DNA from: Mycobacterium paraseoulense
GTDB lineage: Bacteria > Actinomycetota > Actinomycetes > Mycobacteriales > Mycobacteriaceae
Assembly (NCBI RefSeq): GCF_010731655.1
Contig: NZ_AP022619.1
Location: 124,001-188,000, forward strand
Direction: 5' to 3'
Length of the DNA: 64,000 nucleotides
Numbering within the stretch: the first letter of the stretch is position 1; every line of letters begins with the position of its first letter. Made by a program: the position numbers and the translations under genes. Shown here piece after piece: positions 13,246-21,428 of this stretch. The notes below the pieces were generated by a model. The model made no database searches, was not told the origin of the DNA, and saw nothing but the letters and a program-made list of their open reading frames with translations.

Positions 13246-13467
13246 GTGAGCGGGGTGGAGCCAATCGAACGCGGTCTGGCGCGCTTGCGGGATTTTCGGT
13301 GGGACGTACATTCCCAGCCCTTGCGGGAGATGCGGCTGGAGATCGACATCGTGTATTTCGCGGTCCCCGTGCCGTTCACCGGCGGGAGAAAACTGAACGT
13401 TCCCCTGCTGACGATGATCAAGCCGCTGCGGCCCTCACCGGACGAGCCGGCCGAGGCCGGCCCCTAA
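13246..13467 (+). CDS. Small hypothetical protein (73 aa)
   Basis: A short ORF between pepQ and efp with a leaderless-type start: TAAAGT at 13232-13237 lies 8 nt before GTG 13246. The product is hydrophilic at both ends with a central hydrophobic stretch (LEIDIVYFAVPVPFTGG). I do not recognise a family. The amino-acid mix is not the Arg/Pro/Ala-only composition typical of shadow frames, and no competing gene covers this interval. It may be a real small gene of this species group or a remnant; support is moderate. Confidence 0.45.
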   Translation: MSGVEPIERGLARLRDFRWDVHSQPLREMRLEIDIVYFAVPVPFTGGRKLNVPLLTMIKPLRPSPDEPAEAGP

Positions 13468-13595
13468 CCCGTCCGGCGGGGCCCGATGGGCCACCCCGAC
13501 GCGCTGGGCCCGGCCGCGACGCGCCTTAGACTGACGGACACATTGCAGACAGCTCGCGAACGACTGTCCATTCCCCATAGGAGATACACCGAACC

Positions 13596-14159
13596 GTGGC
13601 AAGCACCGCCGATTTCAAGAACGGACTGGTGCTGGTGATCGACGGCCAACTCTGGCAGATCGTCGAATTCCAGCACGTCAAACCCGGCAAGGGTCCGGCC
13701 TTCGTGCGCACCAAGCTGAAAAACGTGCTGTCCGGCAAGGTCGTCGACAAGACCTACAACGCGGGCGTGAAGGTGGAAACGGCGACGGTCGACCGGCGCG
13801 ACACCACGTACCTGTACCGCGACGGCTCGGACTTCGTGTTCATGGACAGCCAGGACTACGAGCAGCACCCGCTGCCGGAATCGCTGGTCGGCGACGCCGC
13901 CCGGTTCCTGCTGGAGGGCCTGCCGGTGCAGGTGGCGTTCCACAACGGGGCGCCGCTGTACATCGAACTGCCCGTGTCGGTCGAGATGGAGGTCACCCAC
14001 ACCGAGCCCGGCCTGCAGGGCGACCGGTCCAGCGCCGGCACCAAACCCGCCACCGTGGAGACGGGGGCGGAGATCCAGGTGCCGCTGTTCATCAACACCG
14101 GCGACAAGCTGAAGGTGGACACGCGCGACGGCAGCTACCTGGGGCGCGTCAACGCGTGA
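13596..14159 (+). CDS. efp: Elongation factor P
   Basis: A 187-aa tRNA-mimic factor that relieves ribosome stalling at polyproline. The N-terminal KOW-like domain shows [18 protein letters not shown], whose loop Lys is the site modified in other bacteria. The middle OB domain contains [15 protein letters not shown], and the C-terminus [20 protein letters not shown] is diagnostic. GTG 13596 follows a CATAGGAGAT Shine-Dalgarno. The stop overlaps nusB by 4 nt (GTGA), so the two are coupled. Confidence 0.98.
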   Translation: MASTADFKNGLVLVIDGQLWQIVEFQHVKPGKGPAFVRTKLKNVLSGKVVDKTYNAGVKVETATVDRRDTTYLYRDGSDFVFMDSQDYEQHPLPESLVGDAARFLLEGLPVQVAFHNGAPLYIELPVSVEMEVTHTEPGLQGDRSSAGTKPATVETGAEIQVPLFINTGDKLKVDTRDGSYLGRVNA

Positions 14160-14653
14160 GCAGGCCCGTCAGGGGACGCCATCAGGCCCGCAAGCGCGCC
14201 GTTGACCTGCTGTTCGAGGCCGAGGCCCGCGGGCTGGGCGCGGCCGAGGTCGTCGACGTGCGCGCCGCGCTGGCCGAAACCAACCCCGACGTGGCGCCGC
14301 TGCAGCCGTACGCCGTCGCGGCCGCCCGCGGCGTCGACGGGCACGCCGCGCACATCGACGACCTGATCAGTTCGCACCTGCAGGGCTGGACGCTGGACCG
14401 GCTGCCCGCCGTCGATCGCGCCATTCTTCGGGTCGCCGTGTGGGAGTTGCTCTACGCCGACGACGTCCCGGAGCCGGTCGCCGTGGACGAGGCCGTGCAA
14501 CTGGCCAAGGAGCTGTCCACCGACGACTCGCCGGCCTTCGTCAACGGCGTGCTGGGCCAGGTGATGCTGGTGACGCCGCAGATCCGGGCCGCCGCCGCGG
14601 CGGTCCGCGCGGGCGCCGCCGCCGCGGCGGAGAACGAGGAACCCCCGGCGTGA
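14156..14653 (+). CDS. nusB: Transcription antitermination factor NusB
   Basis: A 165-aa all-helical RNA-binding protein that binds boxA RNA with NusE in rRNA antitermination. The N-terminus [21 protein letters not shown] is the arginine-rich RNA-binding helix. C-terminal signatures are [33 protein letters not shown] and FVNGVLGQV. It follows efp with a GTGA overlap and overlaps the next membrane-protein gene in the same way. Confidence 0.97.
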   Translation: MSRPVRGRHQARKRAVDLLFEAEARGLGAAEVVDVRAALAETNPDVAPLQPYAVAAARGVDGHAAHIDDLISSHLQGWTLDRLPAVDRAILRVAVWELLYADDVPEPVAVDEAVQLAKELSTDDSPAFVNGVLGQVMLVTPQIRAAAAAVRAGAAAAAENEEPPA

Positions 14654-15039
14654 CCCGGCTGGAGCTGCGCGCCGTCGTCGCGGGGTTGCTGGCCGCGACG
14701 GTGGTGCTGGGCGCCGTGGTGTGCGCCGCCTTCGGGTGGACGATCGTCGCGTCGGCGCTGTCCATCTACGCGCTCGCGGTGGGCGCGTGGCTGTATCACT
14801 GCGTCGAACGCCTGATCGTCGCCCGCCGCATCAGCACCGTTCGCTCGGCCGCCAGGCCGCTGCAGCCGCTGCTGCCGGTGATGGCCGCGATCATGGGCCT
14901 GACCCAGTCGGTGGTCAGGTCGCTGACCGACGTCACCGAGCTACCGGCCCGGCGCTGGGACCTTCCGGTGCTGCGCTGGGTCGACGGCACGCGCGCCAAT
15001 CGGCGCGTGGTGGACGCCGACGACGAGCTGGACGGCTGA
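14650..15039 (+). CDS. Conserved membrane protein (Rv2532c-like)
   Basis: A 129-aa protein with two predicted membrane helices at about residues 6-28 and 31-52, then a cytoplasmic basic tail ([14 protein letters not shown]) and a second half containing [18 protein letters not shown]. The position after efp-nusB matches M. tuberculosis Rv2532c. No function is known. GTG 14650 overlaps the nusB stop, indicating the third gene of that operon. Confidence 0.8.
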   Translation: MTRLELRAVVAGLLAATVVLGAVVCAAFGWTIVASALSIYALAVGAWLYHCVERLIVARRISTVRSAARPLQPLLPVMAAIMGLTQSVVRSLTDVTELPARRWDLPVLRWVDGTRANRRVVDADDELDG

Positions 15040-15116
15040 TCGAGCTCACGCGAAACGATCACGTGGGCGGCGCGGCGGGGTGAGAATACAAGTCGCTCAG
15101 AAGAACAGGTGAGGTC

Positions 15117-17969
15117 ATGACTCGATACACCACCCAGCCGCGACGACTCCGCGTCTCCGCGCTGGCGGCGGTGGCCAACCCCTCCTATGCCCGCGTCGAC
15201 ACCTGGAACCTGCTCGACGACGCGTGCCGGCACCTCGCCGAGGTGGACCTGGCCGGGCTCGACAAGACCCACGACGTGGCCCGGGTGAAACGCCTGATGG
15301 ACCGCATCGCCGCCTACGAGCGGTACTGGCTGTACCCGGGCGCGCAGAACCTGGCGACCTTCCGCGCCCACCTGGAGAGCCTGTCCACCGTGCGGCTCAC
15401 CGAAGAGGTTTCCATGGCCGTCCGGCTGCTGAGCGAATACGGCGACCGCGCAGGGCTTTTCGACACCTCGGCGCCGCTGGCCGACCAAGAGCTGGTAGCC
15501 CAGGCCAAACAGCAGCAGTTCTACACCGTTTTGCTCGCCGACGACGCGCCCGCGACGGCCCCGGACTGCCTGGCCGAATGCCTGCGGGACCTGCGCAACC
15601 CGTCCGACGACGTGCAGTTCGAGATCCTGGTGGTGCCCAGCGTCGAAGACGCCATCACCGCGGTCGCCCTGAACGGGGAGATCCAGGCCGCCATCATCCG
15701 CGACGACCTGCCGCTGCGCTCCCGGGACCGGCTGCCGCTGATGAACACGCTGCTCGGGCCCAACGAGGATGCGGACGGGGTCATTCCCGACCGTGCCAAC
15801 GACTGGGTGGAGTGCGGCGAGTGGATCCGCGAGCTGCGGCCCCACATCGACCTGTATCTGCTGACCGACGAGTCCATCGCGGCGGGCGACGACACCGAGC
15901 CCGACGTCTACGACCGGACGTTCTATCGGCTCAACGATGTCACCGACCTGCACAGCACCGTGCTCGCCGGACTCCGGAACCGTTACGCCACACCGTTTTT
16001 CGATGCGTTGCGGGCGTATGCGGCGGCACCGGTCGGCCAATTCCACGCGTTGCCCGTCGCCCGGGGTGCCAGCATCTTCAACTCGAAGTCGTTGCAGGAC
16101 ATGGGCGAGTTCTACGGCCGCAACATCTTCATGGCCGAGACATCGACCACGTCGGGCGGCCTCGACTCGCTGCTCGACCCGCACGGCAACATCAAGAAGG
16201 CGATGGACAAGGCCGCGCACACCTGGAACTCCGACCAGACCTATTTCGTCACCAACGGGACCTCCACCGCCAACAAGATCGTCGTGCAGTCCCTGACCCG
16301 GCCGGGCGACATCGTGCTGATCGACCGCAACTGCCACAAGTCTCACCATTACGGGCTGGTGCTGGCCGGTGCCTACCCGCTGTACCTGGACGCCTACCCG
16401 TTGCCGCAGTTCGCGATCTACGGGGCGGTGTCGCTGCGCACGATCAAGCAGACACTGCTGGACCTCGAAGTGGCCGGTCAGCTGGACCGGGTGCGCATGC
16501 TGCTGCTGACCAACTGCACCTTCGACGGCGTGGTGTACAACCCCTTCCAGGTCATGCAGGAGGTCCTGGCGATCAAGCCGGACATCTGCTTCTTGTGGGA
16601 CGAGGCGTGGTACGCCTTCGCCACCGCCGTGCCGTGGGCCCGGCAGCGCACGGCGATGGTGTCGGCCGAGCGCCTCGAGCAGATGCTCGCATCGCCGGAA
16701 TACGCGGCGCAGTACCGGAATTGGGCAGCCGAGATGGAAGGGGTCGACCGGTCGGAGTGGGTCGACCGCCCGCTGTTGCCCGACCCGTCCCGCGCACGGG
16801 TTCGCGTCTACGCCACGCATTCGACGCACAAGTCGCTGTCGGCGCTTCGCCAGGCGTCGATGATCCACGTCCGCGACCAGGACTTCAACGCCCTGGCGCG
16901 CGACGCGTTCGGTGAGGCCTTCCTGACCCACACCTCGACCTCACCGAACCAGCAACTGCTGGCGTCGCTGGACCTGGCCCGCCGGCAGGTCGACATCGAG
17001 GGCTTTCAGCTGGTCCGGCAGACCTACGACATGGCGCTGGTGTTTCGCCATCGGGTGCGCCGAGACCGGTTGATCAGCAAGTGGTTCCGCATCCTCGACG
17101 AGTCCGACCTGGTGCCCGAGGAGTTCCGCGCGTCGTCGGTGAGTTCTTACCGCGAGGTCCGGCAGGGCGCGCTGGCCGAGTGGAACGAGGCGTGGCGGTC
17201 CGACCAGTTCGTGCTGGACGCGACGCGGGTGACGCTGTTCGTCGGCAAGACCGGAATGAACGGGTACGACTTCCGCGAGAAGATCCTGATGGAGCGCTTC
17301 GGCATCCAGATCAACAAGACGTCGATCAACAGCGTGCTGCTGATCTTCACCATCGGTGTCACCTGGTCGAGCGTGCATTATCTGCTCGACGTATTGCGCA
17401 GGGTGGCAATCGATTTCGATCGTACCGAGAATGCGGCCAGCGTCGCCGACCGGGCGTTGCACCAGCGTCACGTCGAGGAGATCACCCAGGACCTGCCGCA
17501 CCTGCCCGACTTCAGCGAGTTCGACGTCGCCTTCCAGCCCGTCGACGGGTGCATGTTCGGCGACATGCGGTCGGCCTTCTACGCCGGATACGAGGAGTCC
17601 GACCGCGAGCACGTCCTGATCGGCATGGCCGGGCGGCGGTTGGCCGAGGGCAAGACGCTGGTGTCCACCACGTTCGTGGTGCCGTACCCGCCGGGCTTCC
17701 CGGTGCTGGTCCCCGGGCAGGTGGTCTCCAAGGAGATCATCTACTTCCTGGCCCAGCTCGACGTCAAAGAGATCCACGGCTACAACCCCGACCTCGGGCT
17801 GTCGGTGTTCACCGAGGCGGCGCTGGCGCGCATGGAGGCGCAGCGCAGCGCGGCGACCGCCGCGGTCGGTTCGGCGTTTCCGGCCTTCGAGTTGCCGCCG
17901 GACGCCTCCGGGCTCAACGGCGCGCTCAACGGCGACGCGGCCGCCCAGGCGGTCAGCGAAGACGCCTGA
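15117..17969 (+). CDS. Large PLP-dependent Orn/Lys/Arg decarboxylase-family protein (Rv2531c-like)
   Basis: A 950-aa protein of the fold-type I Orn/Lys/Arg decarboxylase group. It has an N-terminal receiver-like wing domain, then a catalytic domain with TYFVTNGTSTANKIVVQS, LIDRNCHKSHHYGL and LWDEAWYAF. The likely PLP lysine is in THSTHKSLSAL (K572), followed by a C-terminal domain with VVPYPPGFPVLVPGQ and IHGYNPDLG. It would decarboxylate a basic amino acid, but the substrate is not readable; it is longer than the inducible enterobacterial enzymes (about 715-760 aa). ATG 15117 follows an AACAGGTGAGGTC Shine-Dalgarno. It ends 3 nt from the convergent secreted-protein gene. Confidence 0.9.
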   Translation: MTRYTTQPRRLRVSALAAVANPSYARVDTWNLLDDACRHLAEVDLAGLDKTHDVARVKRLMDRIAAYERYWLYPGAQNLATFRAHLESLSTVRLTEEVSMAVRLLSEYGDRAGLFDTSAPLADQELVAQAKQQQFYTVLLADDAPATAPDCLAECLRDLRNPSDDVQFEILVVPSVEDAITAVALNGEIQAAIIRDDLPLRSRDRLPLMNTLLGPNEDADGVIPDRANDWVECGEWIRELRPHIDLYLLTDESIAAGDDTEPDVYDRTFYRLNDVTDLHSTVLAGLRNRYATPFFDALRAYAAAPVGQFHALPVARGASIFNSKSLQDMGEFYGRNIFMAETSTTSGGLDSLLDPHGNIKKAMDKAAHTWNSDQTYFVTNGTSTANKIVVQSLTRPGDIVLIDRNCHKSHHYGLVLAGAYPLYLDAYPLPQFAIYGAVSLRTIKQTLLDLEVAGQLDRVRMLLLTNCTFDGVVYNPFQVMQEVLAIKPDICFLWDEAWYAFATAVPWARQRTAMVSAERLEQMLASPEYAAQYRNWAAEMEGVDRSEWVDRPLLPDPSRARVRVYATHSTHKSLSALRQASMIHVRDQDFNALARDAFGEAFLTHTSTSPNQQLLASLDLARRQVDIEGFQLVRQTYDMALVFRHRVRRDRLISKWFRILDESDLVPEEFRASSVSSYREVRQGALAEWNEAWRSDQFVLDATRVTLFVGKTGMNGYDFREKILMERFGIQINKTSINSVLLIFTIGVTWSSVHYLLDVLRRVAIDFDRTENAASVADRALHQRHVEEITQDLPHLPDFSEFDVAFQPVDGCMFGDMRSAFYAGYEESDREHVLIGMAGRRLAEGKTLVSTTFVVPYPPGFPVLVPGQVVSKEIIYFLAQLDVKEIHGYNPDLGLSVFTEAALARMEAQRSAATAAVGSAFPAFELPPDASGLNGALNGDAAAQAVSEDA

Positions 17970-17985
17970 ACCTAAGCGCCAGGCG
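17963..17985. terminator. Short hairpin between convergent genes (decarboxylase / small secreted protein)
   Basis: CGCCTG (17963-17968) and CAGGCG (17980-17985) form a 6-bp stem around an 11-nt loop that contains the stop codon of the minus-strand gene. There is no U-tract. It could act as a weak bidirectional terminator. Confidence 0.35.
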
Positions 17986-18241
17986 GGGTCGAGTCTTGCG
18001 GTGCGCGCTGCGGCCAGCCGAGTTCGCCACGCCGGATCCCTCGGGTGATCTCGTCGTTGCGGGCCGCGCTGCCGGCCGGGGCCGCCTCCGGACAGCTGCA
18101 GCTGAGGGTGTTGAACGGGCTGGGATCGGCGCCGGCCGGCGCCGCGCCCGCCAGCCCGGAGCCCAGGACGATCGCGAGATAGGCCAGCGTTCGTACGGTT
18201 AGCCGGTTGTTGCGGCGCGCAGGGCGTGCAGTACCAGACAT
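17972..18241 (-). CDS. Small secreted protein with CxC motif
   Basis: An 89-aa protein with an Arg-rich start, a hydrophobic signal sequence (TLAYLAIVLGSGLAGAAPAG) and a likely cleavage after AGA, leaving a mature part beginning DPSPFNTLSCSCPE with a Cys-Ser-Cys pair and a hydrophilic tail. I recognise it only as a conserved mycobacterial hypothetical type. It is divergent from the histidine kinase gene, with three CGCTGAG repeats between them. Its own -10, TAGGCT (18251-18256, minus), is 9 nt before the ATG. Co-regulation with the kinase is an inference from this shared promoter. Confidence 0.72.
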   Translation of the reverse strand: MSGTARPARRNNRLTVRTLAYLAIVLGSGLAGAAPAGADPSPFNTLSCSCPEAAPAGSAARNDEITRGIRRGELGWPQRAPQDSTPPGA

Positions 18242-18250
18242 GACAAGACC

Positions 18251-18256
18251 AGCCTA
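18251..18256 (-). promoter_or_regulatory. -10 box (TAGGCT on minus) of the small secreted protein
   Basis: It lies 9 nt before ATG 18241 on the minus strand. The CGCTGAG repeat array begins 9 nt farther upstream, covering the -35 zone. Confidence 0.5.
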
Positions 18257-18265
18257 GGAGGGGAT

Positions 18266-18295
18266 CGCTGAGAGGCCGCTGAGAAGCGCGCTGAG
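18266..18295. promoter_or_regulatory. Three phased CGCTGAG direct repeats, candidate response-regulator operator
   Basis: CGCTGAG occurs at 18266-18272, 18277-18283 and 18289-18295, with starts 11 and 12 bp apart, i.e. about one helical turn. Tandem half-sites with this phasing are typical of OmpR/PhoB-family regulators. The array sits in the shared promoter region of the secreted protein and the histidine kinase. The same heptamer recurs with 11-bp spacing upstream of the DUF347-response regulator unit. Confidence 0.6.
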
Positions 18296-18335
18296 CTGGG
18301 TGTCCCGCGGTCCTCGGCCCTGCAGAATCGGAGGT

Positions 18336-19718
18336 GTGCAGTTGCCTCGCCTGCCACACTGGGGCATCCCCACCCGCTCGGCGGCGGTGTCGGCGGTCGT
18401 CGTGCTCTGCGCGCTCGCCCTTGCCGGCGCGGGATTGGACGCGTTCCTGTATCGGTCCCTACTGACGGGCGTCGATTACGCCGCCGCCGAGAGAGTGCGC
18501 GATCTGCGGAAGGCGCTCCAGTCCGATCCGCCGGCCGGCCTCGACAGCGCCCTGCTGAGCACCGACCAACGGGTGGTCGCCGTTCAAGTGATCGCCCCCG
18601 ACGGGAAGGTGGTGAAGCGGTCGCGCTCCGCGCCCGGCGCGCCGCTCGTTCCGGTCGGCGAGTTCGGTTTCGATCTGCGTCGCGGATTGTCCGACGACGC
18701 GGTGGCAGGTGACGACATGCGCGTCAGCGGCCAACGGGTCGCGACCGCATCCGGCGATTACACGGTGCTCGTGGGCGGCGGTAGCCAGGCGGTCGAGGCG
18801 ACCGCACGGACCGTCGCCCTGCTGTTGGCGGGCGGTGCGCCCCTCGTCATCGCGGGGGCAGCCATCGCCACGTTCTGGCTCGTTCGCCGGTCGCTGCGCT
18901 CCGTGGAGGCGATCCGCGCGCACGTGGCCGAGATCTCGGCCTCGGACCTGGCAGAACGGGTGCCCGTGCCGAACGGCCGCGACGAGATCGCCGCGCTGGC
19001 GGTCACCATGAACCAGATGCTCTCCCGCATCGAAGCCGGCCACCGGGCGCAGCAACGCTTCGTCGGCGACGCCTCGCATGAACTGCGCAGCCCGCTGGCC
19101 ACCATCATCTCCGGACTGGAGGTGGCCGAGGCCCACCCCGATCTGCTCGACGCGGAATTGGCGGTCAACACCCTACTGCCCGAGGCGCAACGCATGCACA
19201 CGCTGATCGAGGACCTGCTGCTGCTGGCCCGGGCCGACGAGCGAAGCCTCGGGCGGTGCAAAGAGGAGCTGGCCCTCGATGACGTCGCTGCCCTCGAGGC
19301 CGCCCGCGCGCGGCGCGACGCGCGCTGCCCGATCGATACCGACCTCCGCGCGATGCGTTGCACCGGTGACCCGGTGGCAATCTCGCGAATGATCCGCAAT
19401 CTCGTGGAAAACGCCGTCCGCCATGCTAGTTCGCGCGTTGCCCTGGAAGTCGGCGGCAGCGCGGGGATGGCCGTCGTCACCGTGAGCGACGACGGCCCCG
19501 GGATTCCGCCGGCCGACCGGGCCCGGGTGTTCGAACGCTTCGTGCGTCTGGATTCAGACCGCGCCCGCAGCGGCGGGGGAGCGGGGCTGGGCCTCGCCAT
19601 CGTCGCCGAGGTCGTCGCCGCGCACGGCGGCACGGTCACCGTCGACGACCGCCCGGGCGGCGGGACGCGGATGGTCGTGTCCCTGCCGCAGCGCGCGCCT
19701 CAGCACACCAGCCGGTAG
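18336..19718 (+). CDS. Two-component sensor histidine kinase
   Basis: A 460-aa membrane kinase. A first helix at about residues 16-38 and a second at about 160-185 enclose an extracellular sensor of about 120 residues. Next come HAMP (RRSLRSVEAIRAHVAEISAS), the H-box FVGDASHELRSPLATIIS with the phosphorylated His, the N-box NLVENAVRHA, the G1 box VSDDGPGIPPADR and the G2 box GGAGLGLAIVAEVV. GTG 18336 is preferred because a CAGAAT -10-like hexamer lies 7 nt upstream; an in-frame GTG at 18300 would extend the N-terminus by 12 residues. Its 3' end overlaps the response regulator gene tail to tail by 19 bp. The signal it senses is unknown. Confidence 0.92.
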   Translation: MQLPRLPHWGIPTRSAAVSAVVVLCALALAGAGLDAFLYRSLLTGVDYAAAERVRDLRKALQSDPPAGLDSALLSTDQRVVAVQVIAPDGKVVKRSRSAPGAPLVPVGEFGFDLRRGLSDDAVAGDDMRVSGQRVATASGDYTVLVGGGSQAVEATARTVALLLAGGAPLVIAGAAIATFWLVRRSLRSVEAIRAHVAEISASDLAERVPVPNGRDEIAALAVTMNQMLSRIEAGHRAQQRFVGDASHELRSPLATIISGLEVAEAHPDLLDAELAVNTLLPEAQRMHTLIEDLLLLARADERSLGRCKEELALDDVAALEAARARRDARCPIDTDLRAMRCTGDPVAISRMIRNLVENAVRHASSRVALEVGGSAGMAVVTVSDDGPGIPPADRARVFERFVRLDSDRARSGGGAGLGLAIVAEVVAAHGGTVTVDDRPGGGTRMVVSLPQRAPQHTSR

Positions 19719-20368
19719 CCGACGCCCCGGATCGTCTGGATGGTGTTGGTGCCGAACGGAATGTCGATCTTGCGACGCAAATATCCCACGTAAACCTCGA
19801 CCACGTTGTCGGGGCCGTGATAGTGCGCGTCCCACACGTTGCGCAGTATCTCGGCCTTGGTCACGACCATGTCCAGATTGCGCATCAGAAACTCGAGCAC
19901 GCCGAACTCCCGCGGAGTCAAGGTGATCGGGGTGGAATCACGTCGGACCGTGTGCCGCGCCGGGTCGAGCACCAGCGACCCGGCCGTCAGCACCAGCGGC
20001 CGCTGCGGGACGCCGCGACGCACCAGCGCACGCAGCCGCGCCACGAGCACCCGGAACGAGAACGGTTTGGTCAGGTAGTCGTCTGCTCCCAGGTCGAACG
20101 CATCGGTCTCGTCGTACTCGCCGTCTTTGGCCGTCAGCATGAGGACCGGCGTCCACACGTTTCGCGCCCGCATTCGGCGCAGCACCTCGTAGCCGCTGTG
20201 GCCGGGGAGCATGATGTCGAGGATCACCACGTCGAAGCCGTTGTCGATCGCCTCCCGCAGACCGTCGACGCCCGTGCCGACCGCCACGACGACGAATCCC
20301 TCCGCCTCGAGCCCCCGGGCGAGGGTCGCCGACAGCCGCGCTTCGTCCTCGACGAGCAGGACCCTCAC
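19700..20368 (-). CDS. OmpR/PhoB-family response regulator
   Basis: A 222-aa regulator. The receiver domain has the acidic pocket in VLLVEDEARL, the phosphoacceptor Asp in DVVILDIMLPG, the switch Thr in LMLTAKDG, and the Lys in DYLTKPFSFRVLVARLRAL. The C-terminal winged helix shows LTPREFGVLEFLMRN, VVTKAEILRNVWD, NVVEVYVGYLRRKID and IQTIRGVGYRLV. GTG 20368 yields the canonical MRVLLVEDE start. The gene lies 4 nt after the DUF347 protein gene on the same strand, and its last 19 bp overlap the end of the convergent kinase gene. It is the natural partner of that kinase despite the opposite orientation. Confidence 0.93.
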   Translation of the reverse strand: MRVLLVEDEARLSATLARGLEAEGFVVVAVGTGVDGLREAIDNGFDVVILDIMLPGHSGYEVLRRMRARNVWTPVLMLTAKDGEYDETDAFDLGADDYLTKPFSFRVLVARLRALVRRGVPQRPLVLTAGSLVLDPARHTVRRDSTPITLTPREFGVLEFLMRNLDMVVTKAEILRNVWDAHYHGPDNVVEVYVGYLRRKIDIPFGTNTIQTIRGVGYRLVC

Positions 20369-20372
20369 GGCG

Positions 20373-21149
20373 TCACGCCTCTTCGGCAGCCGCACCGGGG
20401 TGGCGCCCCGCGCGCTGCGGCAGGACGACGAGCAACGCCACGATGACCGCGGCGATCACCGCTGAGGCCAGCGGGCGGCTCAGGGCCAGCCCGCCGTCGG
20501 CGACCGGCTTGTCGATAAAGTCACCCACCGTCGCGCCCAATGGCCGGGTCAGGATGAACGCGACCCAGAACAACGCCACGCGCGACACCGCGGTCCAGTA
20601 GTAGAGCGCCACGACCACCGCCAGCCCGGCCGCGAACACCAAAGCCCCACGCTCATAACCGAAATCTCGCGTGTCGGCGAGCCAATCGCCGAGTGCGGTA
20701 CCCAGGGTCTGCGAGAAAGTGATTGTCGCCCAATAGAACGCCTCCACTTTCGGCGTCGAGACGGTGGTGACCGATACGGTGCCCTGCGACCAACGCCACA
20801 GGCCCAGGGTGGCCAGGAGGCAGGCCAACAGCAGCAGGGACCCGCCCGTGTAACCGATGCCGAGCGATCGGTCGGCGAAGTCGGCCAACACCGTGCCGAA
20901 CGTCGTCGAGGCCACGATCGTCGCCCAGTACAGGGCCGGGTGGAAGCGCTCGGCGAAGATCTGCGCGGCGACCAGCACCACCAGCGCGAGGCCGAAGAGC
21001 GCAACCCCGGCGGCGTAACCCCAGTTCAGGGTCATCGTGACGGTGTCGCCGCCCGTCTCGCCCAGGGTGGTCGCCAGGACCTTGATGATCCAGAAGCCCA
21101 GGGTGACCGCCGGCACCTTGGTCAACGCGTGTCGCGCAACATCACTCAT
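20373..21149 (-). CDS. DUF347/COG4705 four-repeat membrane protein of unknown function
   Basis: A 258-aa integral membrane protein with about eight helices and four internal repeats, each obeying W-x9-G-x4-D exactly: W20-G30-D35, W75-G85-D90, W140-G150-D155 and W195-G205-D210. Spacing is 55, 65 and 55 residues, so a two-repeat unit appears duplicated. This is the DUF347 layout (four repeats with a conserved Trp). No function is established for the family. Four buried Asp residues could line a cation or proton path, but that is inference. ATG 21149; the response regulator follows 4 nt downstream, so both are one operon. TACTCT (21188-21193, minus) is a plausible -10, with phased CGCTGAG repeats just upstream. 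Confidence 0.85.
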   Translation of the reverse strand: MSDVARHALTKVPAVTLGFWIIKVLATTLGETGGDTVTMTLNWGYAAGVALFGLALVVLVAAQIFAERFHPALYWATIVASTTFGTVLADFADRSLGIGYTGGSLLLLACLLATLGLWRWSQGTVSVTTVSTPKVEAFYWATITFSQTLGTALGDWLADTRDFGYERGALVFAAGLAVVVALYYWTAVSRVALFWVAFILTRPLGATVGDFIDKPVADGGLALSRPLASAVIAAVIVALLVVLPQRAGRHPGAAAEEA

Positions 21150-21197
21150 CCACAGTCATCTTTCGGTGTCGTCGCTCAGGCATTTCTAGAGTAGCCG

Positions 21198-21215
21198 CGC
21201 TGAGAAAACGCTGAG
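21198..21215. promoter_or_regulatory. Two phased CGCTGAG repeats upstream of the DUF347-response regulator operon
   Basis: CGCTGAG at 21198-21204 and 21209-21215 have starts 11 bp apart. On the minus strand they sit immediately upstream of the putative -10 TACTCT (21188-21193), covering the -35 position where OmpR-class activators usually bind. They match the array at 18266-18295, suggesting autoregulation. Confidence 0.6.
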
Positions 21216-21336
21216 TCCCGGCATAAGAGAATGCTGTGCTCACGCTGTGAATCGCGGTCTTTCGGCAGCCGTTCCCGTTTGTCCCTAAACCGGTTCTCGC
21301 ACAATGTAATTCGGTGTCTGATGATGTCTGGCCGGA

Positions 21337-21349
21337 GCGCTGACGCTGA
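21337..21349. promoter_or_regulatory. CGCTGACGCTGAG element upstream of the MFS gene
   Basis: A third occurrence of the same heptamer family, as overlapping copies CGCTGAC and CGCTGAG 6 bp apart (coordinates good to a base or two). It is about 80 bp before the MFS start and 20 bp before a TAGCAT -10-like box near 21370. The spacing differs from the other arrays, so regulation of the MFS gene is only a possibility. The rest of the 21150-21428 intergenic stretch is AT-richer than its surroundings and holds no gene I can support. Confidence 0.3.
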
Positions 21350-21428
21350 GGGGTGAATATCAATCGGCTTAGCATTCAATAAGTTACGGCGATCTTGGTG
21401 CGCGGCGCCCGGTGGACGCCGTGCCACG

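Noticed and set aside
14796..16931. 711-aa minus-strand ORF antisense to the decarboxylase gene
   Set aside because: A shadow frame of a clear PLP enzyme; no family motif in its product.
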